Notes: generated from the letters alone by a model not told the origin. A stretch of 64,000 nucleotides of DNA from JAVWJP01 sp036638975 (GCA_036638975.1 JAVWJP010000002.1:1-64000), one strand, 5' to 3'. Counted from the first letter of the stretch, positions 6,886 through 16,206 are shown. Numbers and translations are program-made.

Positions 6886-9177
6886 TTAACCCCTGTGGTA
6901 AAAATTGATTAAGCAGCCGTCCAAAAGTATTTTACGTTCATCATCTGTAAGCTGCCCCAGTGATAGGGAAATTTCTTTTACCACAGCTCCGATAACATAT
7001 CCCTTTATGTCGGAGCTGTGGTTTTCTATTGCCTGCCTCACAGCGGGGATAAACACGTAGCTTCCAAGCTCTAAAGCAGAGCCGTCTTTAATGATAAAAG
7101 GCAGCATACCCCAGTTGATTAAATTAGAGCGGTAGCGCTTTGTGGCGTATTCTACAGCTATGTTTGCCCACGCACCCAAAACGCGTTGGCACGATGCCGC
7201 TTGTTCTCTGGCAGAGCCATCGCCTGGCTTGTTTGCAAAAATTGTACTGCCTATGCCCACATTTTGCGTGACAATATCTTTATATCCGCTTATAGTTTTA
7301 ATTTTAGCATAAATATCTCTAAGCTCGTCTTCCTCTGCGGGGGAAGCTCCGCGCTCGCGCAAAGCCTCAAATGCGTGTACTGCTTTTGCACGTCCCACAT
7401 AGGCAGGGTCCTTACGGCTTAATGTAAATTCTGCAAGGCGCATGGGGTTAGAACGAAAAGATGATGCTTCGCCCGAGGGAATAAGCTCATCTGTCGTGGT
7501 GACAGGGTCTGTAATATAACTGACCACACTAAGCAAAATGTCATCTGTAAGAGCAGGAATCTCCGGCCAATCGCGAATATTCGGTCCAAAGCGAAGTTCC
7601 TCTGCGGGCTGCGCTTTACCGTAACCATTATAAACACGCTTTTCGTATATGCTCTTGTCAAAAAAGTATTTTGGGCTGCTGTAATGCACGTCAATGTCGG
7701 TGGCAGAAGTAAGACGCCCGCCGTTTGCAGCAGTTGCAGCTATAGAGCGCGCGTCCATTAGGGCAACGCTTGCAAGCTGCCCCTCGCCGGGCTTAGAACC
7801 CTCGCGGTTTGGGAAGTTGCGGGTCGTATGTCGAATAGAAAATTCTCCGTTTGCAGGTGTATCGCCCGCACCAAAGCAAGGCCCGCAGAAGCATTCGCGA
7901 ATAATAACACCCGCACTCATCAGCTTCTCTATACTGCCATTGCGCAAAAGCTCTATATAAGCGGGCTGGCTTGCAGGATACACACTCATCGTAAATACAT
8001 CATTACCTACAGAAGCACCGTCAAGTATGTCGGCAGCCGCCACAATATTGTCAAACGTGCCGCCGGAGCAGCCTGCAATAGTCCCCTGGTCAACATATAT
8101 TTCGCCTCCGCGAAGCTTAGAAGCCAAGCTTGTACAAACCTCTGAACCACCAAATAAACCTTTACTTTCCTCATCTGCCTTGTGTAAAATATCTGCTGCA
8201 TTTGCACGCAGCTCGCGTATAGAATAAACATTACTGGGGTGAAATGGCAGTGCAATTACAGGCTCTATATCCGACATATCCACAACAATCATACCATCAT
8301 AATAGCTTATATCGGCAGGGCGCAGCTCGCGGTAAGCCTCGGTGCGCCCATGAATAGTATAATAATCCTTCACGGCAGTGTCGGTGCACCAAATAGATGA
8401 CCAGCAAGTGGTTTCTGTAGTCATAACGTCAATGCCGTTGCGGTATTCCACCGGAAGCGCCGCAATTCCATCTCCGATAAACTCCATGACCTTATTTTTT
8501 ACATATCCGTTTTTAAATACTGCTCCGATAATCGAGAGCGCTACGTCGTGCGGCCCTACCCCACGACGTGGCTTTCCTGTAAGATAAACGCCAACAACCT
8601 GCGGGCTTTCCATGTCGTAAGTTCGGCTGAGAAGCTGCTTTGCAAGCTCTCCCCCGCCCTCGCCAACTGCCATAGTGCCAAGTGCGCCGTAGCGAGTGTG
8701 GCTGTCCGAGCCCAATATCATTCGCCCTGCACCTGTCATCATCTCGCGGTTATACGAGTGAATAACGGCAAGATTTGTTGGCAGATATATACCGCCGTAT
8801 TTTTTTGCGGCAGACAATGCAAACATATGGTCGTCCTCATTTATAGTGCCGCCAACTGCACAAAGGCTGTTGTGGCAATTTGTAAGAACATATGGTATAG
8901 GAAATTTCTCCATTCCGCTGGCTCTTGCAGTTTGTATAATACCCACATACGTTATGTCGTGTGATGTGAGAGAATCGAAACGAAGCTGTAGATGCTTGCC
9001 GCTACCGCTGCTGTTATGGGCTTTAATTATAGAATGCGCTATAGTTCCTGTGCGTGCCTGCTCCGGGGTAAGCGTTATCCCCGTAGCTTTTTTAAGAGCG
9101 GCAGGGGCATCTGCATCGTCCGCTATAATTTTGCTTTGATTAACGAGATATGCGCCTGTTTTATAAAGAGTTATCAT
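6886..9177 (-). CDS. Aconitase-family hydratase (YbhJ-like)
   Basis: 763 residues of a single-chain aconitase-family [4Fe-4S] hydro-lyase. Cluster Cys are visible in TIAGCSGGTFDNI and in CFCGPCFGAGDTPANGE; NLAVIHSYNREMMTGAGRMI and LGSDSHTRYGALG are aconitase signatures. The arrangement recalls the uncharacterised YbhJ group more than classical AcnA or AcnB, so the substrate (citrate, homocitrate or other) is open. ATG 9177 was chosen because GAAAGGG lies about 8 bp upstream; a longer in-frame start at 9222 lacks a site. No other TCA gene is nearby. Confidence 0.85.
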   Translation of the reverse strand: MITLYKTGAYLVNQSKIIADDADAPAALKKATGITLTPEQARTGTIAHSIIKAHNSSGSGKHLQLRFDSLTSHDITYVGIIQTARASGMEKFPIPYVLTNCHNSLCAVGGTINEDDHMFALSAAKKYGGIYLPTNLAVIHSYNREMMTGAGRMILGSDSHTRYGALGTMAVGEGGGELAKQLLSRTYDMESPQVVGVYLTGKPRRGVGPHDVALSIIGAVFKNGYVKNKVMEFIGDGIAALPVEYRNGIDVMTTETTCWSSIWCTDTAVKDYYTIHGRTEAYRELRPADISYYDGMIVVDMSDIEPVIALPFHPSNVYSIRELRANAADILHKADEESKGLFGGSEVCTSLASKLRGGEIYVDQGTIAGCSGGTFDNIVAAADILDGASVGNDVFTMSVYPASQPAYIELLRNGSIEKLMSAGVIIRECFCGPCFGAGDTPANGEFSIRHTTRNFPNREGSKPGEGQLASVALMDARSIAATAANGGRLTSATDIDVHYSSPKYFFDKSIYEKRVYNGYGKAQPAEELRFGPNIRDWPEIPALTDDILLSVVSYITDPVTTTDELIPSGEASSFRSNPMRLAEFTLSRKDPAYVGRAKAVHAFEALRERGASPAEEDELRDIYAKIKTISGYKDIVTQNVGIGSTIFANKPGDGSAREQAASCQRVLGAWANIAVEYATKRYRSNLINWGMLPFIIKDGSALELGSYVFIPAVRQAIENHSSDIKGYVIGAVVKEISLSLGQLTDDERKILLDGCLINFYHRG

Positions 9178-9236
9178 AGCATATCGTCCCTTTCGGTTAT
9201 CTTTTATTAAATGAATATACAATAGTTTATTTATCT

Positions 9237-9265
9237 ATTATATAATCATATTGAGATATAGGCAA
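9237..9265 (-). promoter_or_regulatory. Promoter of the hydratase gene
   Basis: On the minus strand TTGCCT (9265-9260), 17 bp, TATAAT (9242-9237), about 60 bp before the start codon. Confidence 0.65.
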
Positions 9266-9303
9266 ACACTTAATTTATAATACTGAATATATAACCGTAA
9301 AAA

Positions 9304-9346
9304 TTAAAAAAACCTCTTACCTAATTTGAACTGCGGTAAGAAGTTT
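9304..9346 (-). terminator. Terminator of the rubrerythrin-like/ferredoxin operon
   Basis: On the minus strand AAACTTCTTACC pairs with GGTAAGAGGTTT around a 13-nt loop, with one internal mismatch, followed by a T run. Confidence 0.75.
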
Positions 9347-9388
9347 CTTTAATTTATTTATACTGTTGCCGCTGTTGTAAGACAGGCT

Positions 9389-9880
9389 TTATTTTTCATT
9401 GTTAGGCAGCAGCTTTAAAAGCTTTTCGGCAAGCTCCGTCGGGAAGTCATCTGCGTGTTCATCAAGCATAAACTGCAAAAGCTTGTGCGTGTTTTCGCTC
9501 TGCGGCAGCATATATCCCGCTTCGCGCAAAATATCCTCTGTCATAAGGCGGTTAGATTTTGCTATTGCCTCGCTAAGCTGACGCAGCACCGGGCTGTCTG
9601 ACGTCTGTGCCATCTGCAACGCAATTTTCTCTTGCATTGCCTTACTTTTGGCAAGTGACTTCATAGCCTTTACTACACCGTCGGTTTTAACCTGTTGCGG
9701 AGGAAATTCTTTTGGAACCATAGAAATTGCACCGGACGGGCACGAAGCTGCACAAACCCCGCAGCCTGTGCACTTAGACACATCAATAATGCTGTTTTCT
9801 GTATCTGTAGCGCCATGTGGGCAAACATACAGGCAAAGGCAGTCTTTAGTGCAAAGCCTTATATTTCTTACTGCATACAT
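9389..9880 (-). CDS. Ferredoxin-type 4Fe-4S protein
   Basis: 163 residues. Two cluster motifs sit in the first 60: CTKDCLCLYVCPHGA (irregular first motif) and CTGCGVCAASCPSGA (classic CxxCxxCxxxCP). The remaining 100 residues are charged and helical, have no Cys and match no domain I know. Likely an electron carrier. It is the second gene of an operon with a rubredoxin-tailed protein whose stop lies 6 bp upstream, so translation is probably coupled. AGGAGG is 9 bp before ATG 9880; a GTG at 9886 would be only 3 bp from it. Confidence 0.8.
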   Translation of the reverse strand: MYAVRNIRLCTKDCLCLYVCPHGATDTENSIIDVSKCTGCGVCAASCPSGAISMVPKEFPPQQVKTDGVVKAMKSLAKSKAMQEKIALQMAQTSDSPVLRQLSEAIAKSNRLMTEDILREAGYMLPQSENTHKLLQFMLDEHADDFPTELAEKLLKLLPNNEK

Positions 9881-9886
9881 AATCAC

Positions 9887-10375
9887 TTACCTCCTATCAA
9901 TCTTAGAAATTTTCCAACTTGGCACTTTGCATATGGGGCAAATAGCGGGAGGTGTATCGCCTATGTAAACAAACCCGCAGGTTTCGCAAACATACACGTT
10001 CGTTTTTTCAATAAAAGCATCTCCGTCTTTTTGGTAGCGTGCCAAAAGTGAGCTTAATATTTTAGTCACCTTTTCGCTCCAGACAAGCGCACGCTTAGCG
10101 CCCCTGTCCTCGGCCTCGCCTGCCGCTGCGTTTGCAGCCGCAAAGCCCGCAGTTAAGTCACTCTGCACCGCAGCCGTAAGCTGTGCTGCTGTTGCGTTTT
10201 CTTGGTTTGAAGTTTTGCCCTTAAAATATTCTGCCAGTTGTGTAAATAAACCCGACTCTTCGCTTAGATACTGCTTTTCGCAGCCCCTTGCAAGGTTTGA
10301 GCACAAAGCCGAAAGCTCCCCTGCCGAAAGCTCTCTCAGCTCGCCCTCATGCACTGTTTTTTCGTTGTTCACCAT
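9887..10375 (-). CDS. Rubrerythrin-like protein with C-terminal rubredoxin domain
   Basis: 162 residues: a helical domain (about 1-120) followed by a rubredoxin-type iron site (CETCGFVYIG then CPICKVPSW). In normal rubrerythrins the helical bundle carries Glu and ExxH ligands for a di-iron peroxidase site. Here I see no clear ExxH pair, and the bundle is Ala-rich and divergent. It may therefore be an electron-transfer protein rather than a peroxidase (inference). ATG 10375 has GAAGGAGGG 6-7 bp upstream. First gene of an operon with the ferredoxin gene. Confidence 0.75.
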   Translation of the reverse strand: MVNNEKTVHEGELRELSAGELSALCSNLARGCEKQYLSEESGLFTQLAEYFKGKTSNQENATAAQLTAAVQSDLTAGFAAANAAAGEAEDRGAKRALVWSEKVTKILSSLLARYQKDGDAFIEKTNVYVCETCGFVYIGDTPPAICPICKVPSWKISKIDRR

Positions 10376-10481
10376 GTTTTGCCCTCCTTCTTTTATTCCT
10401 GCGCTTATTTTTATATCAGCATTTATTATGCCTTAGAAACAAGTTTATTTTAGAAAATAAATAACAGTTATCATTATTAAC

Positions 10482-10510
10482 AGTATATAGCTTGGTCATA
10501 ATTATGTCAA
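10482..10510 (-). promoter_or_regulatory. Promoter of the rubrerythrin-like operon
   Basis: Minus strand TTGACA (10510-10505), 17 bp, TATACT (10487-10482), about 105 bp before the start codon. Confidence 0.7.
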
Positions 10511-10588
10511 TAGTATTTAAAAAAAACAGTGAATATATTTTTATTTCATATAAACATATATAAAAGACATCTAAAAAGCAAAAAAAGC

Positions 10589-10617
10589 TTGATTTTTATA
10601 CAAAAATATACTATAAT
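10589..10617 (+). promoter_or_regulatory. Promoter of tRNA-Val
   Basis: TTGATT (10589-10594), 17 bp, TATAAT (10612-10617), 33 bp before the tRNA. Confidence 0.75.
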
Positions 10618-10650
10618 TAATAAGCTGTCATATGAACAGCTATATAATTT

Positions 10651-10726
10651 GGACGATTAGCTCAGCTGGTAGAGCTTCCGCTTGACGTGCGGAAGGTCGG
10701 GGATTCGAGTTCCTCATCGTCCACCA
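10651..10726 (+). tRNA. tRNA-Val(GAC)
   Basis: Full cloverleaf: acceptor stem GGACGAT with ATCGTCC, anticodon stem TCCGC/GCGGA with loop TTGACGT (anticodon GAC), T arm GATTCGAGT, encoded CCA. Confidence 0.96.
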
Positions 10727-10727
10727 A

Positions 10728-10769
10728 AAGTGCTGTCACTGCAATAGCGGTGGCGGCGCTTGTTTTTTT
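10728..10769 (+). terminator. Terminator of tRNA-Val
   Basis: A 15-bp stem with several G-U pairs (AAGTGCTGTCACTGC against GCGGTGGCGGCGCTT) followed by seven T. Confidence 0.75.
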
Positions 10770-10797
10770 GTATTTTATTATTTCTTTCTTTTACCAC

Positions 10798-10826
10798 TTG
10801 ACAAAATAAAAAAAGTTTGTTAAAAT
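10798..10826 (+). promoter_or_regulatory. Promoter of the adhE-hydrogenase operon
   Basis: Consensus TTGACA (10798-10803), exactly 17 bp, TAAAAT (10821-10826). The Rex-type operator overlaps the -10 box. Confidence 0.85.
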
Positions 10827-10834
10827 ATTAACAT
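10817..10834 (+). promoter_or_regulatory. Rex (NADH/NAD+) operator
   Basis: TTGTTAAAATATTAACAT matches the Firmicute Rex consensus TTGTTAANNNNTTAACAA at 13 of 14 fixed bases. It overlaps the -10 box of the adhE promoter, the position expected for repression that is relieved at high NADH/NAD+. The rex gene itself is not in the window. Confidence 0.85.
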
Positions 10835-10882
10835 AGCAAAGAAACAATAAATTGTTCTAACTTTAATATAAGGAGAATGAGC

Positions 10883-13492
10883 ATGGATAAGAAAAAAAAC
10901 TACCAAATAGTAGACAGCGTAGAGAAGCTGGAAGAGGCTTTGGCGCGTGTTCGTACAGCGCAAAAAATATTTGCCGCCTACACACAAGAACAGGTAGACA
11001 AAATATTTAAAGCCGCCGCCATCGCCGCGGGCAAACAAAGAATACCGCTTGCAAAGCTTGCGGTTGAAGAAACAGGCATGGGCATTGTAGAGGACAAGGT
11101 TATTAAAAACCATTATGCCTCAGAATACATTTATAATGCCTATAAAGACACCAAAACCTGTGGCATTGTAGATGAGGACAAGGCATACGGTACAGTTAAA
11201 ATTGCCGAGCCTATAGGAATAATCGCAGCGGTTATACCGACAACTAACCCAACCTCCACAGCTATTTTTAAAACGCTCATTGCACTTAAAACACGCAACG
11301 GCATTGTTATAAGCCCGCACCCCCGTGCAAAAAACAGCACCATTGCAGCCGCGAAGACTATACTTGAAGCCGCTGTAGAAGCAGGCGCACCCGAGGGGAT
11401 AATTGCATGGGTTGACGTACCATCTCTTGAAATGACAAACCTTGTAATGAAGGAAGCTGACATAATTCTTGCCACAGGCGGCCCCGGCATGGTAAAGGCA
11501 GCGTACTCAAGCGGCAAACCGGCAATAGGCGTAGGCCCCGGCAACACACCGGCTATAATTGATGACTCCGCCGACATTTTACTTGCCGTAAGCTCTATAA
11601 TTCATTCTAAAACCTTTGATAACGGTATGATTTGTGCATCGGAGCAATCGGTAATTGTACTTGACAAGGTTTATGCAAAGGTTAAAAAAGAATTTACTGC
11701 CCGCGGGTGCTACTTCTTAGACCCACACGAAACCGAAAAAGTGCGCAAAACCATCATCATCAACGGCGCATTAAACGCAAAAATAGTTGGTCAGTCGGCA
11801 CACAAAATTGCCGAGCTTGCAGGTGTTAAAGTGCCCGAAAGCACAAAGATTATACTGGGCGAAGTAGAGAGCGTAGAGCTTAGCGAAGAATTTGCACACG
11901 AAAAGCTTTCTCCTGTTTTGGGTATGTACCGTGCAAAAGACTTTGCAGACGCCTTAAATAAAGCCGAGCGCCTTGTGGCGGACGGCGGCTACGGACACAC
12001 CTCGTCACTTTATATTAACACCTCAACAGAGGGTGAAAAGGTAAAAGAATTTTCTTCACGTATGAAAACCTGCCGTATTCTTTTAAACACACCATCGTCA
12101 CAGGGCGGCATAGGCGACCTTTACAACTTTAAGCTTGCTCCCTCGCTTACACTGGGCTGCGGCTCTTGGGGCGGCAACTCCGTTTCAGAAAACGTCGGTG
12201 TAAAGCACCTTATCAACATTAAAACAGTAGCCGAGAGGAGAGAAAATATGCTTTGGTTCAGAGCACCTCAAAAAGTATACATTAAAAAAGGCTGCCTGCC
12301 TGTAGCGCTTTCAGAGCTGAAAGATGTTTTAGGCAAGAAAAAGGTATTCATTGTAACAGACACCTTCCTTTTTGAAAACGGATACACAAAGCCAATTACA
12401 AACAAGCTGGACGAAATGGGTATAGAGCACACTACCTTCTTTGATGTCGCACCCGACCCGACTCTTGCCTGTGCACGGGAGGGCGCTGCGGCAATGGCAG
12501 CCTTCAAGCCCGATTGCATTATAGCTGTCGGCGGAGGCTCGGCAATGGACGCCGGCAAAATTATGTGGGTACTTTACGAGCACCCTGAGGCAGATTTCTT
12601 AGACATGGCTATGCGCTTTATGGATATTCGCAAGAGAACCTACGGGTTCCCAAAAATGGGCGAAAAAGCTTACTTTATAGCTGTTCCAACCTCTGCCGGT
12701 ACAGGCAGTGAGGTTACCCCGTTTGCCGTTATAACAGACGGTGACAGCGGAGTTAAATACCCCCTTGCCGACTATGAGCTGATGCCTCAAATGGCTATAG
12801 TCGATGCCGACATGATGATGGACGCACCGAAAGGGCTTACCTCTGCATCAGGTATAGATGCTGTAACTCATTCGCTTGAGGCGTATGCCTCTATGCTTGC
12901 AACCGATTTTACCGACAGCCTTGCGCTTCGCTCGCTTAAAATGGTATTTGAATATTTACCTCGTGCCTACGACGACGGCAGAACCGATACTGTTGCACGC
13001 GAAAAAATGGCAAATGCGGCAACTATGGCAGGTATGGCATTTGCAAACGCTTTTCTTGGTGTATGTCACTCTATGGCACATAAGCTTGGTGCTTTCCACC
13101 ACATTCCGCACGGTATAGCAAACGCATTTATGATAGACGAGGTACTGCGCTTTAACGCAAACGAAGTACCTGTAAAAATGGGCACCTTCTCGCAGTACGA
13201 CCACCCGCACACACTTGCGCGTTATGCCGAGGTTGCCGATTATCTGGGCTTTAAAGGCAAGGACGACAGCGAAAAGCTTGAAAGCCTTATAAACGGCATT
13301 GATGAATTAAAAGAAAAAATCGGAATAAAAAAATGTATTAAAGATTTTGGCGTAGATGAAAAAGACTTTTTGGCACGTCTTGACGAAATGACAGAGCAAG
13401 CCTTTGACGACCAATGCACAGGGGCAAACCCACGCTACCCGCTTATGAGCGAAATTAAACAAATGTACCTGAATGCTTACTATGGTAAATAA
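10883..13492 (+). CDS. adhE: Bifunctional acetaldehyde-CoA/alcohol dehydrogenase
   Basis: 869 residues, full length. The N-terminal aldehyde dehydrogenase half (about 1-440; catalytic Cys in FDNGMICASEQ) reduces acetyl-CoA to acetaldehyde. The C-terminal iron-dependent alcohol dehydrogenase half (GGGSAMDAGK near 555, HSLEAY and CHSMAHKLGAFHHIPHG metal histidines) reduces it to ethanol, using NADH at both steps. AdhE normally assembles into cytoplasmic filaments (spirosomes). AAGGAG lies 7 bp before ATG 10883; ATG 10877 is only 1 bp from it. It is the first gene of a six-gene operon ending at the 18829 terminator, with a Rex-type operator over its promoter. Confidence 0.97.
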   Translation: MDKKKNYQIVDSVEKLEEALARVRTAQKIFAAYTQEQVDKIFKAAAIAAGKQRIPLAKLAVEETGMGIVEDKVIKNHYASEYIYNAYKDTKTCGIVDEDKAYGTVKIAEPIGIIAAVIPTTNPTSTAIFKTLIALKTRNGIVISPHPRAKNSTIAAAKTILEAAVEAGAPEGIIAWVDVPSLEMTNLVMKEADIILATGGPGMVKAAYSSGKPAIGVGPGNTPAIIDDSADILLAVSSIIHSKTFDNGMICASEQSVIVLDKVYAKVKKEFTARGCYFLDPHETEKVRKTIIINGALNAKIVGQSAHKIAELAGVKVPESTKIILGEVESVELSEEFAHEKLSPVLGMYRAKDFADALNKAERLVADGGYGHTSSLYINTSTEGEKVKEFSSRMKTCRILLNTPSSQGGIGDLYNFKLAPSLTLGCGSWGGNSVSENVGVKHLINIKTVAERRENMLWFRAPQKVYIKKGCLPVALSELKDVLGKKKVFIVTDTFLFENGYTKPITNKLDEMGIEHTTFFDVAPDPTLACAREGAAAMAAFKPDCIIAVGGGSAMDAGKIMWVLYEHPEADFLDMAMRFMDIRKRTYGFPKMGEKAYFIAVPTSAGTGSEVTPFAVITDGDSGVKYPLADYELMPQMAIVDADMMMDAPKGLTSASGIDAVTHSLEAYASMLATDFTDSLALRSLKMVFEYLPRAYDDGRTDTVAREKMANAATMAGMAFANAFLGVCHSMAHKLGAFHHIPHGIANAFMIDEVLRFNANEVPVKMGTFSQYDHPHTLARYAEVADYLGFKGKDDSEKLESLINGIDELKEKIGIKKCIKDFGVDEKDFLARLDEMTEQAFDDQCTGANPRYPLMSEIKQMYLNAYYGK

Positions 13493-13505
13493 GGAGGAAA
13501 CGAAA

Positions 13506-14255
13506 ATGAATTTGGAAAGAGTTATAGCGGTAAGAACCGCCAAAACAATTTATCGTGACGGTGACAAGACAATAAAGCTTTTCCACAGCGATTATTCAAA
13601 AGCCGATGTTCTTAATGAGGCACTTAACCAAGCAAGAATAGAAGAAACCGGTCTTCCTATCCCAAAGGTACTTGAGGTTACTAAAATTGATGATAAATGG
13701 GCTATTGTTTCCGATTACATCGACGGAAAAACCTTAGCACAGCTTATGCAAGAAAACCCCGATAAGCTTGAGGAATACATGAACTTATTTGTAGATTTGC
13801 AGATGGAAATACACTCAAAGGAAGCTCCGCTGCTTACAAAGCTAAAAGACAAAATGCGCCGCAAAATATCGGAGGCGCAAATTGACGCAACAACACGTTA
13901 CGACCTTCATACCCGCCTTGAAAGTATGCCTAAACACTCTAAGGTATGCCACGGCGATTATAACCCGAGCAATATAATTATCGACAAAGATGGCAAAGCA
14001 TATATAATAGACTGGGCGCACGCCACACAGGGCAACGCGTCGGCAGATGTTGCCCGAAGCTACCTGCTGTTTTGGCTTGCCGGAGAAATTGACAACGCCG
14101 AAATGTACCTTAACCTGTTCTGTAAAAAAAGCGACACCGCAAAACAATATATTCAAAAATGGCTGCCTATAGTCGCGGCGTCACAGTCGACAAAGGGCAG
14201 ACCTGAGGAACGCGAATTTTTACTGCATTGGGTAGATGTAGTAGATTATGAATAA
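13506..14255 (+). CDS. APH/choline-kinase-like phosphotransferase
   Basis: 249 residues of the aminoglycoside phosphotransferase fold. Catalytic residues look intact: HGDYNPSN near 157 (the HxDxxxxN loop) and IIDWAHA near 175 (metal Asp). The N-terminal lobe has an RDGDKTIKLF Lys candidate. Related paralogues occur scattered in anaerobes (TIGR02172-like, from memory) with unknown substrates. It is unlikely to be an antibiotic resistance gene. Sitting 13 bp after adhE and in one operon with a PP2C phosphatase, it may be the matching kinase of a phosphorylation switch (inference). AAGGAGG precedes ATG 13506. Confidence 0.8.
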   Translation: MNLERVIAVRTAKTIYRDGDKTIKLFHSDYSKADVLNEALNQARIEETGLPIPKVLEVTKIDDKWAIVSDYIDGKTLAQLMQENPDKLEEYMNLFVDLQMEIHSKEAPLLTKLKDKMRRKISEAQIDATTRYDLHTRLESMPKHSKVCHGDYNPSNIIIDKDGKAYIIDWAHATQGNASADVARSYLLFWLAGEIDNAEMYLNLFCKKSDTAKQYIQKWLPIVAASQSTKGRPEEREFLLHWVDVVDYE

Positions 14256-14270
14256 GGGAGGACAAATATT

Positions 14271-14516
14271 ATGAAAATTACAGTATGTATAGGAAGCTCT
14301 TGCCATTTAAAAGGCTCTCGCCAGGTAGTAGAAGAGCTGCAAATGCTTATAGCCGAAAACAACCTAAAAGATAAAGTTGAGCTGGGCGGTGCTTTTTGCA
14401 TGGGGAACTGCCAAAACGGTGTTTGTGTAACCGTTGATGACAAGTTGTTTTCTTTAACACCCGAAACGACTGCAAAATTCTTTAAAAAAGAGGTAGCGGC
14501 AAAGCTTAACGCATAA
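14271..14516 (+). CDS. Thioredoxin-like [2Fe-2S] ferredoxin
   Basis: 81 residues, a stand-alone version of the NuoE C-terminal fold. The four cluster Cys are visible as CIGSSC (residues 6 and 11) and CMGNC (near 43 and 47). Such proteins pass electrons within hydrogenase or NADH dehydrogenase complexes. Here it would serve the hydrogenase-like proteins encoded next (inference). It starts 15 bp after the kinase-like gene and ends 10 bp before the sensory hydrogenase gene. Confidence 0.9.
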   Translation: MKITVCIGSSCHLKGSRQVVEELQMLIAENNLKDKVELGGAFCMGNCQNGVCVTVDDKLFSLTPETTAKFFKKEVAAKLNA

Positions 14517-14526
14517 GGAGAAAACC

Positions 14527-16206
14527 ATGACCGATATTTTAAAGCTTAAAAAAGCTAACTGCAAAAACTGTTACAAGTGCATACGGCATTGCCCTGTTAA
14601 ATCTATTCGCTTCTCGGCAGGGCAGGCAAACATAGTTAGCGACGAGTGTATACTTTGCGGGCAGTGCTTTGTGGTATGCCCGCAAAATGCCAAAGAGATT
14701 GTGGACGATACAGAAAAAGTAAAGGTCATGCTTATGGACGGCGAACCCGTCATAGTAAGCTTGGCTCCATCGTTTGTAGCAAATTATTGCGGCACTGATA
14801 TTGAAGAAATGACAAAAGCTTTAAAAAAGCTGGGTTTTGCCTCTGCCGAAGAAACAGCTATTGGCGCAACTATTGTAAAACGCGAATATGAGCGCATGGT
14901 TAAAGATGCAGAGCACGAGGTAATTATCTCGTCCTGCTGCCACTCTGTAAACCTGCTTATACGCAAATACTTCCCCTCTGCCCTGCCCTACCTTGCCAAC
15001 ATTGTAACACCCATGCAAGCCCATTGTGCAGACATTAAACGCCGCATTCCAAACGCAAAAACCGTGTTTATAGGGCCTTGTATATCCAAAAAAGATGAAG
15101 CGCGCCAAAGCGACGGAGTTGTTGATGCTGTGCTCACCTTTGAGGAGCTTAGCAACTGGCTTAAAGCTGAAAATATTACGCTTGCAAAGGGAACTTCTAA
15201 AAAGCTTAACGAAAGCCGCGCAAGGCTGTTCCCAACTACAGGCGGAATACTTAAAACCATGGATTGCACAAGCGAAGACTACACCTATATGGTGGTAGAT
15301 GGCGTTGAAAACTGCATTGCCGCCCTAAAGGATATCGAAGCAGGCGAGCTTTCTCACTGCTTTATAGAGATGTCCTCGTGTGCTGGAAGCTGTGTTGGCG
15401 GGCCTGTTATGGAAAAGCAGCACCGTGCACCTGTGCGCAGCTTTCAAAAAGTATCAGCGTATGCCGGTCTTTTAGATTTTGACGTAAAGCCTGTGCCGCA
15501 GGAGCTTACGAAAAAGGCTTACACCTACCTTGGCACAAACCGCAAAATGCCCTCAGGCGGCGAAATTGAAGAAATCTTGCGTAAAATGGGTAAAACAAAG
15601 CCCGAGCACGAGCTTAACTGCGGCTCTTGCGGGTACGACTCTTGCCGCGAAAAAGCTGTCGCTGTTTTTCAAGGCAAAGCCGATTTATCAATGTGTCTGC
15701 CATTCTTAAAAGAAAAAGCGGAGAGCTTCTCTGACAACATAATAAACAACACGCCAAACGCAATTATAGTGCTTAACGATGAGCTTGAAGTTCAGCAAAT
15801 AAACCGTGCCGCACGCATGATTATGAATATTCGCAGTGCCACAGATGTTTTGGGCGAACAGGTTATACGCATATTAGACCCTAAAGTATTCATGGACGTC
15901 CGCGATTCCGGACATAGTGTTCGTGACAGGCGCACATATCTTGCCGAATATAAGCGCTATGTAGAGCAAACCGTCATCTATGACAAAGATTACCGCATTC
16001 TTATGTGCATAATGCGTGATGTAACCGACGAAGAAAACCAGCAGACAAAAAGAGAAGCTATGTGCCGCCAAACGGTCGAGGTTGCCGACAAGGTTGTAGA
16101 AAAACAAATGCGTGTCGTGCAAGAAATTGCATCGCTCTTGGGCGAAACAGCCGCCGAAACCAAAATAGCCCTCACGAAACTGAAGGGGTCGATTTCTGAT
16201 GAATAA
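14527..16206 (+). CDS. Sensory [FeFe] hydrogenase with PAS domain (group C type)
   Basis: 559 residues. Order: two [4Fe-4S] motifs (CKNCYKCIRHCP near 15, CILCGQCFVVCP near 42), the H-cluster domain (about 75-355), a further Fe-S motif (CGSCGYDSC near 363 plus a later Cys), a PAS domain (about 404-500) and a helical tail. The three H-cluster motifs are ISSCCHS, GPCISKK and EMSSCAGSC, so all four cluster Cys and the neighbouring proton-relay Cys are present. In the established classification, such PAS-tailed enzymes are putative H2 or redox sensors rather than bulk producers. The gene overlaps the PP2C phosphatase gene by 8 bp, which points to that protein as its output. Confidence 0.92.
   Translation: MTDILKLKKANCKNCYKCIRHCPVKSIRFSAGQANIVSDECILCGQCFVVCPQNAKEIVDDTEKVKVMLMDGEPVIVSLAPSFVANYCGTDIEEMTKALKKLGFASAEETAIGATIVKREYERMVKDAEHEVIISSCCHSVNLLIRKYFPSALPYLANIVTPMQAHCADIKRRIPNAKTVFIGPCISKKDEARQSDGVVDAVLTFEELSNWLKAENITLAKGTSKKLNESRARLFPTTGGILKTMDCTSEDYTYMVVDGVENCIAALKDIEAGELSHCFIEMSSCAGSCVGGPVMEKQHRAPVRSFQKVSAYAGLLDFDVKPVPQELTKKAYTYLGTNRKMPSGGEIEEILRKMGKTKPEHELNCGSCGYDSCREKAVAVFQGKADLSMCLPFLKEKAESFSDNIINNTPNAIIVLNDELEVQQINRAARMIMNIRSATDVLGEQVIRILDPKVFMDVRDSGHSVRDRRTYLAEYKRYVEQTVIYDKDYRILMCIMRDVTDEENQQTKREAMCRQTVEVADKVVEKQMRVVQEIASLLGETAAETKIALTKLKGSISDE

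Noticed and set aside
13506..14255. Aminoglycoside resistance gene
   Set aside because: Only the fold matches; the operon context and divergent substrate region point away from resistance.
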